A stretch of 64,000 nucleotides of DNA. Origin: Vibrio tapetis subsp. tapetis (GTDB taxonomy: Bacteria > Pseudomonadota > Gammaproteobacteria > Enterobacterales > Vibrionaceae). Shown one piece after another: positions 54,740 through 63,268 of this stretch (its first letter is position 1; each line of letters starts with the position of its first letter). The translations under genes and the position numbers were made by a program. Where the stretch lies: positions 3,100,001 through 3,164,000 of the forward strand of contig NZ_LT960611.1 in assembly GCF_900233005.1 (NCBI RefSeq), given 5' to 3'. Below the pieces are notes generated by a model. That model was not told where the DNA came from, ran no database searches, and saw nothing but the letters and a program-made list of their open reading frames with translations.

Positions 54740-55425
54740 TTTATATCCTGTAAGATAGCTTCAGCCAGCCTGAAATCATAGATATCATCAATATCAACCG
54801 CTCGTTCTTTTGGAACATCAATACTCGTTACTTTACCAGAAAAAATACCATATTGGTCGAGCACAAATTTCGGCGTAGCGACATATACAACCGTTGTAAT
54901 ATCAAATACTTTTGGGGCATCTTGTCGACGTGCGACCTCAGATTCAGGTTGGTTGACGAGCTCTACTAAGTCGTCTCCAGTGTACTTAACCATATTGAAA
55001 AATGGGCTACGCGAGGCCGGAGTTGTTGAAATACAGATGTCCGCACCTACGTTTTCACGTTGAGCTATTGCCAATTCGATATCTTCAACGCTACGCAATG
55101 GGCTCGTTGCCGGTAAACTTACAAAACCATCAAAATGGCCGTAATTTTCGTTCACCCATTGTATCGCATGCCGCCATGAGAGCCACTCTGGACTCGTATC
55201 GGTAGCGAGTTCTTCTGGTCGTTCTATCAAAATTGCGCCAGAATTCAGTGCCACCTCAGCAATGCTTTTATCATCTGTAGAGACAAACACTCGGTCAATC
55301 GAAGGAGAAGCTAATGCTGAATCTACAGAATATTGTAACAATGGCTTCCCAGCTAAAGGTTTTATATTTTTACCAGGCAGCCCTTTTGAGCCTCCTCGAG
55401 CAAAAATAAATGCGTAATTTTTCAT
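54736..55425 (-). CDS. legF: CMP-nonulosonate (legionaminate) cytidylyltransferase
   Basis: 229 residues of the NeuA family. FIFARGGSKGLPGKNIKPLAGKPLLQYSV is the CTP-binding signature; VSTDDKSIAEVA, SLPATSPLRSVEDIE and the C-terminal VDIDDIYDFRLAE complete the family pattern. It activates the 9-carbon sugar with CTP, giving CMP-legionaminic acid for transfer. LegF/PtmB is chosen over NeuA because the neighbours form the legionaminic set. It overlaps ptmA by 4 bases. Confidence 0.9.
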   Translation of the reverse strand: MKNYAFIFARGGSKGLPGKNIKPLAGKPLLQYSVDSALASPSIDRVFVSTDDKSIAEVALNSGAILIERPEELATDTSPEWLSWRHAIQWVNENYGHFDGFVSLPATSPLRSVEDIELAIAQRENVGADICISTTPASRSPFFNMVKYTGDDLVELVNQPESEVARRQDAPKVFDITTVVYVATPKFVLDQYGIFSGKVTSIDVPKERAVDIDDIYDFRLAEAILQDIK

Positions 55426-55433
55426 TTTAATCT

Positions 55434-56405
55434 CTACTCTCGCTCAGTTTGTCGTCTGATGTCATCAATCAGCATCACTGTACTTTGAGCTTCTTCAATT
55501 GTGATGCAAGTATGCGGCAAACCTTCTATCATTTGTATAAAGTCATCAATCATGGCCAAATACATCTGGTTTTTATCCCACATTGGATCTTGATATACGA
55601 CAGAGCTATTGGTCGCGGTTGTAAATAACAATTGATTCTGAATTAGATCCCAGTCAATTCGCCCTTCACTTCCAATAAAGCTGCATTGTCTATGTGCCTT
55701 GCGCTGAAGAAAGTCCAAGTGAATCGTCGTCACTACATTTTCGTTATTAGTAGTTAATATATCAGCGACATCTTCAACATCGAGTTTTAGTTCTTGTGAT
55801 GATCGTAAAATTGCATGCTGCACAGTAAGAGGACCAAGTAACCACTGGGTATAATCCAATTCATGGCTCAATTCAAAAAGCGCTCCCCCACCCAGATTTT
55901 TGTTTGCTGAAACGCACTGGCGGTAGTCTTTATTTGGGCGCCAGTCTGGTAAATACTGACCAATTTCAATATGAGCATTATACATTGTACCAATCTTACG
56001 CTGAGCCAATAGCTCTTTTAACTTCAAAGCAGAAGGCAAATAACGTAAACAATAGCCTATCGCTACCGGAGTTTGGTAGTAGTTAATAGCTTGTTGAATT
56101 AGCTGCGCCTCTTCAACTGTCGTCGTTACTGGCTTTTCAATTAATGTCGGAATGCCGGCTTTAATAAGTGGTATGGCATGCTTTGCATGGAACGGAGCTG
56201 GTGAGGCGACAATCACTAATTGAACTTTTTCTTTGATTATATCAGCAATACTAGAAACCAGTTCGTCACAACACTCTATGCTCTCTGTTGGTATTCGACC
56301 GCTCGAAGACATCGAAAACAGTTTCGCAGCTGGAAAGCGTAACTTTAAATTACGTCGATGCCGAGTAGCAATATTACCTAAACCAATGACTGCAAGCCTT
56401 TCCAT
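55434..56405 (-). CDS. ptmF: PtmF-like Gfo/Idh/MocA oxidoreductase
   Basis: 323 residues: an N-terminal Rossmann domain (LAVIGLGNIATRHRRNLK) with the family motif EKPVTTTVEEAQLIQQ near residue 95, and a C-terminal alpha/beta domain (GGGALFELSHELDYTQWLLG). In C. jejuni the gene between the ptmE and ptmB equivalents encodes PtmF, a Gfo/Idh-type protein assigned to the legionaminic pathway; the order here is the same. The precise reaction is not evident from sequence. Confidence 0.83.
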   Translation of the reverse strand: MERLAVIGLGNIATRHRRNLKLRFPAAKLFSMSSSGRIPTESIECCDELVSSIADIIKEKVQLVIVASPAPFHAKHAIPLIKAGIPTLIEKPVTTTVEEAQLIQQAINYYQTPVAIGYCLRYLPSALKLKELLAQRKIGTMYNAHIEIGQYLPDWRPNKDYRQCVSANKNLGGGALFELSHELDYTQWLLGPLTVQHAILRSSQELKLDVEDVADILTTNNENVVTTIHLDFLQRKAHRQCSFIGSEGRIDWDLIQNQLLFTTATNSSVVYQDPMWDKNQMYLAMIDDFIQMIEGLPHTCITIEEAQSTVMLIDDIRRQTERE

Positions 56406-56407
56406 TT

Positions 56408-57466
56408 TTAATCAAACCCCAATGTATGTATGTCTGTTTGAGCTCGGTTAAAGTCGTCAATTCGCCCAATATCTAACCAATATTCATGAATAGGGAACAT
56501 CAATATGTTTTCTCTTTCATTCATATGCTGTTCAAGCAAAGTTGGCATATCAATATGATGATTCGCAGGAACAGATTGAATGACACGCGGAGACACTACA
56601 TAAATACCCGCATTAACAAAAAAACGTTGAATCGGTTTTTCCACCATACTCGTAATTTTATGGCCTGTTCCATTGATAACCCCGTAAGGGATCTGATAGT
56701 CGTACTCTCGTACACACATAGTCGCATCTGCTTGGTTATCAGTATGAAACTCTAACAGGCGTTGAAAGTCGACTTTAGTAAGTACGTCTCCATTCATCAT
56801 TATCAGTGGCAAACCTTCCGGTAAATCTGCTGGCAACAGCCCCAAAGCCCCTCCAGTACCTAAAGGGGATTCTTCATGCACATAAGTGATCTTGACCCCT
56901 AAGCCAGAACCATCGCCAAAATACTGCTCTATTTGCTCTGGCATGTAATGGGTTGATATATAAAAATTAACAAAGCCCGCTTTAATAAAACTGCGAATAA
57001 CCGTATCTAAAATTGGCTTGTTACCAACCTTTAGCATTGGCTTCGGGCAATCATCTGTCAAAGGGCGTAAGCGGGTGCCAAAACCACCAGCCATTAAAAA
57101 TACGGGATTATAGAAAACTGGCTTACTAAGCATGCTATGTAAGGTTTCAAGACCAACTACCTTCCCATTAGCTAGCAGCGGTATTGACAGAATCTCTTTA
57201 CTTTCCATCATCGTAACAAGTTTTTCTTTGCTCGTATTTACATCCGCGGTTTCGGGCGATGAGTTCATGACAAGCTGAACTTCAGCACTCAACGGTAAAT
57301 TATTGAGCAAACCACGTCTTATGTCGCCATCAGTAACAACACCTAGTAATCTATCCGAATCATCCACAACCAATACAACACGCAATGACTCATTATTTAT
57401 AATTTCTAACGCATCGCGCAGCGTACTCGTCGGTTTTATTAGTACCTTTTTCCAACTGTGGCTCAT
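56408..57466 (-). CDS. ptmE: PtmE-like CBS-nucleotidyltransferase (GlcN-1-P guanylyltransferase)
   Basis: 352 residues: two CBS domains (about 8-115, VVLVVDDSDRLLGVVTDGDIRRGLL) fused to a nucleotidyltransferase (about 120-352) with FLMAGGFGTRLRPLTDDCPKPMLKVGNKPILD, MMNGDVLTKVDF and EYWLDIGRIDDF. This architecture is that of C. jejuni PtmE, which makes GDP-glucosamine and so commits the legionaminic route to GDP-linked intermediates. The guanylyl specificity is inferred from family and gene order. It overlaps the acetyltransferase gene by 4 bases. Confidence 0.87.
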   Translation of the reverse strand: MSHSWKKVLIKPTSTLRDALEIINNESLRVVLVVDDSDRLLGVVTDGDIRRGLLNNLPLSAEVQLVMNSSPETADVNTSKEKLVTMMESKEILSIPLLANGKVVGLETLHSMLSKPVFYNPVFLMAGGFGTRLRPLTDDCPKPMLKVGNKPILDTVIRSFIKAGFVNFYISTHYMPEQIEQYFGDGSGLGVKITYVHEESPLGTGGALGLLPADLPEGLPLIMMNGDVLTKVDFQRLLEFHTDNQADATMCVREYDYQIPYGVINGTGHKITSMVEKPIQRFFVNAGIYVVSPRVIQSVPANHHIDMPTLLEQHMNERENILMFPIHEYWLDIGRIDDFNRAQTDIHTLGFD

Positions 57467-58146
57467 GAGTAACCTTTATTTTTTAGTCCATCTACACTTT
57501 TCTTAACCGTTACTCTACTTGGGTAACAGGTTTCGCCCGCTAGCAAATTTCTTATAACAACCGCACCTGCACCCACAACTGCATGTTGTGCGAGTTTAAT
57601 ACCTTGAATAACCGTAGCATTCGCACCAATAAAAACATTTTTTTCTGTTTCTACCTGCCCACAAAGTGTCGCGTTAGGGGCAATATGATTATACTCACCG
57701 ATGCAGCAATCATGCTCGATAATCGCTCCAGAGTTAATAACCACATGACTTGCTATACGTGCACCGGCCTGAATGATAGCGCCAGCGAATACTTGCGCTC
57801 CAGCCTCTACTGTCGCGTAAGGCGAGACTTGTGCTGTCTCTGCGATCACAGTTTCAAACTGATAGCCATGTGCGAGATAATACTGATTCAGTTTTTGTTT
57901 AAAATCAGAATTTGGTAATACGCCAATCCCGTTGACCAGCAACACATCCTCGTTCGAAAACTGAAACACATCATCATCATTTCTAAAGCGCGTCAGTCCT
58001 TTAAATACAGTACGCCTATTCGGGTCATCAGGGCTCACAATAGCGACAATGTTCCGTCCTTGCATTCTCAGTATATCTACCAGCACGCTGGCATGACCGC
58101 CACCACCAATGATAATCAATGGCTTTAATTTCGGCTTACTCAACAA
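57463..58146 (-). CDS. legH: NeuD/LegH-family sugar N-acetyltransferase
   Basis: 227 residues. N-terminal PLIIIGGGGHASVLVDIL is the UDP/GDP-sugar-binding PglD-type domain, followed by a left-handed beta-helix with INSGAIIEHDCCIGEYNHIAPNATLCGQV, where His of EHD is the expected catalytic base. It should acetylate the 4-amino group made by LegC. No ATG is available: TTG at 58146 (or 58143) follows GGAGACATAA at good spacing and overlaps the 3' end of legI, so a TTG start with coupling is likely. Confidence 0.86.
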   Translation of the reverse strand: MLSKPKLKPLIIIGGGGHASVLVDILRMQGRNIVAIVSPDDPNRRTVFKGLTRFRNDDDVFQFSNEDVLLVNGIGVLPNSDFKQKLNQYYLAHGYQFETVIAETAQVSPYATVEAGAQVFAGAIIQAGARIASHVVINSGAIIEHDCCIGEYNHIAPNATLCGQVETEKNVFIGANATVIQGIKLAQHAVVGAGAVVIRNLLAGETCYPSRVTVKKSVDGLKNKGYS

Positions 58147-59209
58147 TTATGTCTCCAGCCATATAGTTTTGGGTTGCAGGTTTATTAATCAGCGTCCAAA
58201 ATCGATAAGGCGACATCCCCGTCCCCGGACGTTTAATTGTAAGGTTTTGCTCACTAAAACACTCACCCGTTTTAATTGGCTTCGCTGCCACAAGGCTTTT
58301 ACGTGCAACCGCTTTATTTTTGACTTCAGATACCGTGGGAGTTTTTACCCCACCACCTAATGCAACTTCAACCTGACGAATACTCTCGACCATAGCCGCA
58401 AGCTCATTCGGCTCTAGCGACGCTTTATGATCAGGCCCTTCCATGGTCTTATCTAAGGTAAAGTGTTTTTCAATCAACACCGCGCCACGAGCCACTGCAG
58501 CTACAGGGATAGTAATCCCTTCGCTATGATCTGAATATCCAGCAGGCAACTCAAAAGCGCGACCCAATGTATCCATCGCTTTTAGGTTAATTTCGGCCAT
58601 TGGCGCGGGGTATTCTGTCGTACAATGGAGTATGGTTACCTTTTGCTTAAGCATTTGCTGGCCAGCGATTGAAGCATAAGCTTGCTGAAAAGCACCTACA
58701 CTCGGCAAAGCTGCGTCATCGGCCGTATAACCGAAGGCAATTACACCAAGTACCGCTTCAACTTCCGATAGCGTCGCCATACCTGTTGATACAATTAAAT
58801 CACATCCAGTGCGAGCATGCTCCAACACCAAAGGCGCATTGGTAATTTCACCTGATGGGATCTTTAATCGAGTTAAGCCTAAATCATTTACCAAGAAATC
58901 GAGACTTTCAGAGTCAAATGCGGTTGAAAGAAATTCAATGCCTAGCTTCTGGCAATGCTCAACCAGCTGATGATGCACTTGATAAGATAACTCCAAGCGA
59001 CTTAACATCGCCAGTTGTGACTCCTGCTTTTGGGTGTTAGTTACTTGATATTCAGCTTGTTTTGCATCTTCCGTGACTAGATTCTTTGCTTTAAACGTCT
59101 GAAATTTAACGATATCAGCGCCCGCTTGATGCGCAGCATTAACCAGTTCAAAAGCCAGTTTTTCATCACCATTATGATTAACACCAGCTTCTGCAATTAT
59201 TAACGTCAT
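58136..59209 (-). CDS. legI: N,N'-diacetyllegionaminic acid synthase (NeuB family)
   Basis: 357 residues. IIAEAGVNHNGDEKLAFELVNAAHQAGADIVKFQTFKAKNLV is the NeuB signature, with FLSTAFDSESLDFL, KIPSGEITNAPLVLEHARTG, STGMATLSEVEAVL, LHCTTEYPAP and YSDHSEGI. A C-terminal SAF/antifreeze-like domain (about 295-357, ARKSLVAAKPIKTGECFSEQNLTIKRPGTGMSP) closes the active site. It condenses phosphoenolpyruvate with the 6-deoxy-diacetamido-mannose product of LegG. It overlaps legH by 11 bases. Confidence 0.93.
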   Translation of the reverse strand: MTLIIAEAGVNHNGDEKLAFELVNAAHQAGADIVKFQTFKAKNLVTEDAKQAEYQVTNTQKQESQLAMLSRLELSYQVHHQLVEHCQKLGIEFLSTAFDSESLDFLVNDLGLTRLKIPSGEITNAPLVLEHARTGCDLIVSTGMATLSEVEAVLGVIAFGYTADDAALPSVGAFQQAYASIAGQQMLKQKVTILHCTTEYPAPMAEINLKAMDTLGRAFELPAGYSDHSEGITIPVAAVARGAVLIEKHFTLDKTMEGPDHKASLEPNELAAMVESIRQVEVALGGGVKTPTVSEVKNKAVARKSLVAAKPIKTGECFSEQNLTIKRPGTGMSPYRFWTLINKPATQNYMAGDIIVE

Positions 59210-59229
59210 AGGGTTCTCGCTTGTTCTCG

Positions 59230-60414
59230 TTAACGTAAGTTATTGTTCGATTTCTTTGTGCTACTCAGATCGTAAAAAGCTTTGCTCGGCTCAAATTGTA
59301 GCGACTTAAGCATATCAATCACTTGCTTGCTAACATCCCCTTGCCCATATGGATTATAAACAACCTCATCCGTCTGCTTATAATTACGGCTCACAGCAGT
59401 ACCAATAGCAGCCGAAATAGCTTCTTGATTAGAATCGCAATGCAACACACTTTTTGCAGCTAAACGCCCTTTTTGTCTGACCCCAATATTAACCGTAGGG
59501 ACATCAAATGCCGGAACCTCGATAATACCGCTTGAAGAATTACCAATCACCGCAGTCGCATGCTTCACCGCACTTAAATATCGAACTTGTCCTAAAGATG
59601 GAATTGCCAATATACGCAATGGTCTTTCACGCGCATACCGTTCCAAAATGGGTATAATACGCCGGCCACCGTCATCCGCATTGGGATAAGTCAAAATTAC
59701 TTGATGATCGGGGAATTCGTCTAACGCATCTAACAACGCTTGAAAGCTGACTTCTGGCAATTCTTCTCCAAGCGTTACTGGGTGATAGGTAACTAAAAAG
59801 AAAGGTTGAGATAGTGGAAAATTAAGCGACTTCGCTAACCCTTCAACCTCCATGAAGTCGGCACGTTTCAAGTGGTCAAGCCCAATAGCCCCAACATTAC
59901 GTACTCGATCGGGGGCTTCACCTAACTGGATCACTCGTTGACGGTATTCCTCCGTAGAAGTGCCGTGCAAGTAACTTAACTTAGTAATTGCATGACGAAT
60001 TGCATCATCATAAGCCCCTTCGGTGATCTCCCCACCATGCAAATGTAAAATAGGAATACGCAGAATCATCGCTGTTTGTGCGGCGGCTAAAGCTTCAAAT
60101 CGGTCACCTAGAATCACTAACACATCTGGCTGTAAGCGTGCTAATGCATCAGCAAAACCCAACACCCCTAGGCCCATACTCTTTGCCGTACCCACAGCAG
60201 AATCAGATGAGAGTAATATCTCGATTTTTTCATCAATCTTAAAACCATCTATCTCTATTTGTTGGTATGTTTCGCCAAACTCAGGGGATAAATGCATCCC
60301 AGAAACCAACAGTTGAAGATCAAGTTCACGATCACTTTGAATGTCTTTTAACAGCCAAAAGAGCAGACCATACTCAGCCCTTGTACCTGTAAATACCGCG
60401 ATTTTTTTATTCAT
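59230..60414 (-). CDS. legG: Hydrolysing NDP-sugar 2-epimerase (NeuC family)
   Basis: 394 residues. IAVFTGTRAEYGLLFWLLKDIQ opens the protein; LVILGDRFEALAAAQTAMILRIPILHLHGGEITEGAYDDAIRHAITKLSYLH and GNSSSGIIEVPAFDVPTVNIGVRQKGR are the NeuC/LegG motifs. It inverts C2 and removes the nucleotide to give 2,4-diacetamido-2,4,6-trideoxymannose. Between legC and legI it fits LegG rather than sialic-acid NeuC. Whether it prefers GDP or UDP cannot be read off. Confidence 0.91.
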   Translation of the reverse strand: MNKKIAVFTGTRAEYGLLFWLLKDIQSDRELDLQLLVSGMHLSPEFGETYQQIEIDGFKIDEKIEILLSSDSAVGTAKSMGLGVLGFADALARLQPDVLVILGDRFEALAAAQTAMILRIPILHLHGGEITEGAYDDAIRHAITKLSYLHGTSTEEYRQRVIQLGEAPDRVRNVGAIGLDHLKRADFMEVEGLAKSLNFPLSQPFFLVTYHPVTLGEELPEVSFQALLDALDEFPDHQVILTYPNADDGGRRIIPILERYARERPLRILAIPSLGQVRYLSAVKHATAVIGNSSSGIIEVPAFDVPTVNIGVRQKGRLAAKSVLHCDSNQEAISAAIGTAVSRNYKQTDEVVYNPYGQGDVSKQVIDMLKSLQFEPSKAFYDLSSTKKSNNNLR

Positions 60415-60483
60415 TACTTTTACTCGCTACCAAAGTGATCATCAAAATTAACGACTTCCATCCCATAACTCAATTAGAGCAGC

Positions 60484-61629
60484 CTAGAACGATACGGGGC
60501 TACTCGGCAAATTAACTAAATGTGCTTCAATATGCTCAGAGTGCGTTAAATCACCACGCGGTGCATCTTTAAACATAGGTAAACGATGCATCAACTGCCA
60601 AATTGGGCGAGTCATGACCCCTGCATCATTAGTCTGCTTGAGCAGGGCATCACGCGAACCAACAGAAGGGCAAATAACTGCATTCAACCAGTAATTCGAC
60701 TGAGCGTATTCAGGCTCAATCACAAACTCAAAATCACTTCCATCAAAGAAGTTTTGGTACTTATTGGCTAAAGCCCGTTTACATATTAGGTACTGCTCTA
60801 ACACTTCCATCTGCGCGCAACCTAATGCCGCATTGAGGTTTGGCATACGATAATTGAACCCCGCCACATCATGATAAAACTCATAAGGATGTGGTACTTT
60901 TGCAGTGGTGGTTACATGCTTAGTGTGAGCACCTAACTCAGAGGTTTTGCACAACACCATGCCGCCACCGCCTGTGGTAATAATTTTATTACCATTGAAA
61001 CTCACCGCACCAAAATCACCCAGAGTACCGGTATGTTGCCCTTTGTAGAATGATCCTAAGCTCTCTGCCGCATCTTCAACTAAAGTAATGTTCCATTTAC
61101 GACAAACGGCAATGAGTTCATCTAGTTCAACAGGGTGGCCGAAGGTATGCATTGGCACGACGGCACGTATCGGACGTTGCGTCTGTTTATGAACACAGCC
61201 TGTCGATGTTAACTGAGCATGCTCAGTAAGATAACAATCCATTGCTTTAGGGCATAAACCTAAACTGATAGGCGACACATCGACAAAAATTGGTTCAGCT
61301 CCCATGTGGTAAAGAGCATTACAAGTCGCAACAAAGGTCAGCGCTTGAGTAATAACAAAATCATCTGGTTTTACGCCTGCCATATACAAGGCGGCATGTA
61401 ATGCTGCCGTGCCATTTACTGTGGCAACCGCTTTGGCCGTGCCCGTATAGGCTTCAATTTGTTGCTCAAACTGTTCAACAAACTTACCAACACTGGATAC
61501 AAACGTGCTTTCTATCGTTTGTGAGACGTACTTCTGCTCATTACCATTAAAGCTAGGGGCATGTAGGGGGATGAAGTCGTTGGTTTGATATACATCACGA
61601 ACAAACTCAACAATCGATGTTTGGCTCAT
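60484..61629 (-). CDS. legC: LegC-like PLP-dependent aminotransferase
   Basis: 381 residues of the DegT/DnrJ/EryC1 family. IPLHAPSFNGNEQKYVSQTIESTFVSSVGKFVEQFE, VEDAAESLGSFYKGQHTGTLGDFGAVSFNGNKIITTGGGGMV with PLP-binding Lys in SFNGNK, and HDVAGFNYRMPNLNAALGCAQME are visible. It aminates the 4-keto group formed by LegB. The position directly behind legB and ahead of legG is the canonical order. The stretch to legB is about 55 bases. Confidence 0.92.
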   Translation of the reverse strand: MSQTSIVEFVRDVYQTNDFIPLHAPSFNGNEQKYVSQTIESTFVSSVGKFVEQFEQQIEAYTGTAKAVATVNGTAALHAALYMAGVKPDDFVITQALTFVATCNALYHMGAEPIFVDVSPISLGLCPKAMDCYLTEHAQLTSTGCVHKQTQRPIRAVVPMHTFGHPVELDELIAVCRKWNITLVEDAAESLGSFYKGQHTGTLGDFGAVSFNGNKIITTGGGGMVLCKTSELGAHTKHVTTTAKVPHPYEFYHDVAGFNYRMPNLNAALGCAQMEVLEQYLICKRALANKYQNFFDGSDFEFVIEPEYAQSNYWLNAVICPSVGSRDALLKQTNDAGVMTRPIWQLMHRLPMFKDAPRGDLTHSEHIEAHLVNLPSSPVSF

Positions 61630-61683
61630 TACTCAACTCTCTAGTTAGTGCGGCTTCAGTATTTACTTCAACAACAGTGATAA

Positions 61684-62874
61684 CTACATTTTGCTATCAA
61701 GGTATTTACCGGTTTCTTTATGGCCAAAGTCTGGGATCATGGTAAAGACCAGCTTAACAAGCTCATCCTTACTCCATTCACGACCCAACTTCATTCGGCT
61801 TACTTCTTGCTCAAACAACGCCAAAAGCTCTTGCTCATAAAGCGGTTCGTTCTTAATGATGCCTAAGTTTTCAAAGCGCGCCATATCCAACGTTTCTTGA
61901 TCAGTAAAGAACTCTTCGAAGTCTTTTTCGCCCGTAGTATCACTCGACGTAAATAAACAAGGCCATTTACCCTGTGCAGGCAGAGTTTTTGCTAGTTCTC
62001 GCGCTTCATCTTCTGTTTCACACAAGTGAGGTTCAAAACCACGTTGCTCAAGGTACTTTATCGCAATATCTGCAAAAGAAATAAGATGCAGGGCTTCACT
62101 TAATTTAGGAAAAAAGATGTCGCGGTTTTCACCAAAAATACAAGACATTAAGCAGAGCTCGCCAGACTCTTGCGGAGTCACGAAATAACGTTTGATATCA
62201 TTTGGGGCAACTATCGGTTGATTTTTCTGAATACGCTGATTAAAGCCATGCAGTAATGAACCGTCTGAAAACGCTACGTTTGCAAAGCGCGCGGTTGAAA
62301 TCGCTATCTGTTCACTTTTACGCATTAAGAACATTTCCATAATACGCTTAGAAGCACCCATCATGTTGACAGGGTTTGCTGCTTTGTCTGTCGAGACACA
62401 AAAGTATTTTTTCACACCTGCATCAATTGATTGCTGAATGGTTTTATCGGTATTAAATACATTCACATCGATCATACGCATTAAGGTAAATGGGTCTTTC
62501 TCGCTACGAACATGCTTTAATGCAGATAGATTTAAGACGTAGTCATACTGACCATCGGCTTTGATAAACGCATCGTATTCGATGGAGCCAATGTCTAACG
62601 CAAAGGTTTGGAAGTCGCCATCGATATAACCAAACGAACTACGAATATCACGAACCAGCTCAACCATATTGTTTTCGCTAATATCGACCACATGCAACTT
62701 GTTAGGATTACGCTTGAAGATCTCTTTTGTGACCGCCTGACCAATGGAACCTGCACCACCTAAAACCAAAAAACGAGCATTAGAAACAATACTTTTCAAT
62801 TGCTGCTCATTGCTTTGTATATCCGTATTAAATAGCGCTTTTTGTCGCCCAATTAAAGAAAGTATCGTATTCAT
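61684..62874 (-). CDS. legB: LegB-like NDP-GlcNAc 4,6-dehydratase
   Basis: 396 residues from the ATG at 62874. The frame is open to 62946, but that extension would translate the ops leader and is rejected. It is a soluble dehydratase of the LegB/PglF-like SDR group: FLVLGGAGSIGQAVTKEIF binds NAD, SALKHVRSEKDPFTLMRMIDVNV follows, and STDKAANPVNMMGASKRIME gives the Ser-Met-Lys catalytic set. It forms the 4-keto-6-deoxy sugar nucleotide at the start of the legionaminic route; the nucleotide may be UDP or GDP. It is first in the locus, directly behind promoter and ops site. Confidence 0.9.
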   Translation of the reverse strand: MNTILSLIGRQKALFNTDIQSNEQQLKSIVSNARFLVLGGAGSIGQAVTKEIFKRNPNKLHVVDISENNMVELVRDIRSSFGYIDGDFQTFALDIGSIEYDAFIKADGQYDYVLNLSALKHVRSEKDPFTLMRMIDVNVFNTDKTIQQSIDAGVKKYFCVSTDKAANPVNMMGASKRIMEMFLMRKSEQIAISTARFANVAFSDGSLLHGFNQRIQKNQPIVAPNDIKRYFVTPQESGELCLMSCIFGENRDIFFPKLSEALHLISFADIAIKYLEQRGFEPHLCETEDEARELAKTLPAQGKWPCLFTSSDTTGEKDFEEFFTDQETLDMARFENLGIIKNEPLYEQELLALFEQEVSRMKLGREWSKDELVKLVFTMIPDFGHKETGKYLDSKM

Positions 62875-62900
62875 ATGCCATAAACCAAAAAGAAAAATGT

Positions 62901-62940
62901 ACGCTACCGCCCTAAGGTTAAACGTACCCTCAAGACGCAT
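62901..62940 (-). promoter_or_regulatory. JUMPStart element with ops (RfaH recruitment) site
   Basis: On the minus strand 62911-62901 reads GGCGGTAGCGT, identical to the E. coli ops core, followed by a T-rich stretch. Just upstream, GGTACGTTTAACCTTAG parallels the JUMPStart consensus GGTAGCTGTTAAGCCAGG with one gap. Ops pauses RNA polymerase and loads RfaH, which suppresses termination in long surface-polysaccharide operons. It lies about 30 bases before the legB ATG. Confidence 0.9.
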
Positions 62941-62978
62941 TAACATGCTAGGGCATGTATAAGAATTTTATATCTGCG

Positions 62979-63009
62979 ATTATACCCCGATTCCCTGACG
63001 AAACACCAA
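62979..63009 (-). promoter_or_regulatory. Probable sigma-70 promoter of the glycan operon
   Basis: On the minus strand a perfect TATAAT (62984-62979) lies about 70 bases upstream of ops. The minus-35 region is weak (TTGGTG at 63009-63004, 19-base spacer, or GGTGTT at 17 bases). Confidence 0.55.
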
Positions 63010-63268
63010 TGCACCGCGACCAATCCAACAATTTGTGCGAGAACTGTGCTTGTGGCCCACAGCACATCTCATTTATTCAATAAAGTCGGTCCCAATACGG
63101 TTAAAATTCTTCTTTTTCATACCTTGCTTTTCATCAAGCCCTGTACGATATTTAGACAATAGTAATCAAAAGGATTCGATTCTGAGAGGCGTTTATGTAC
63201 ACATCCACTTAACCTTAGCTGAATGATTCTAATAAAAAACAATCACAATCATCAGCGGTAGGTACATC

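Larger units (their letters stand above)
62875..63268. other. Divergent control region of the glycan locus and wecA-like gene
   Basis: About 390 bases with no gene. It contains the legB leader with JUMPStart/ops, the TATAAT promoter on the minus strand, and on the plus strand a possible promoter TTGCTT (63124-63129) with GATATT (63147-63152, 17-base spacer) for the wecA-like gene. Confidence 0.6.

Noticed and set aside
58109..63226. Several plus-strand open frames of 60-100 codons across the leg genes
   Set aside because: All are shadows of minus-strand genes with clear family motifs, or lie in the legB/wecA control region without ribosome binding sites or recognisable sequence.
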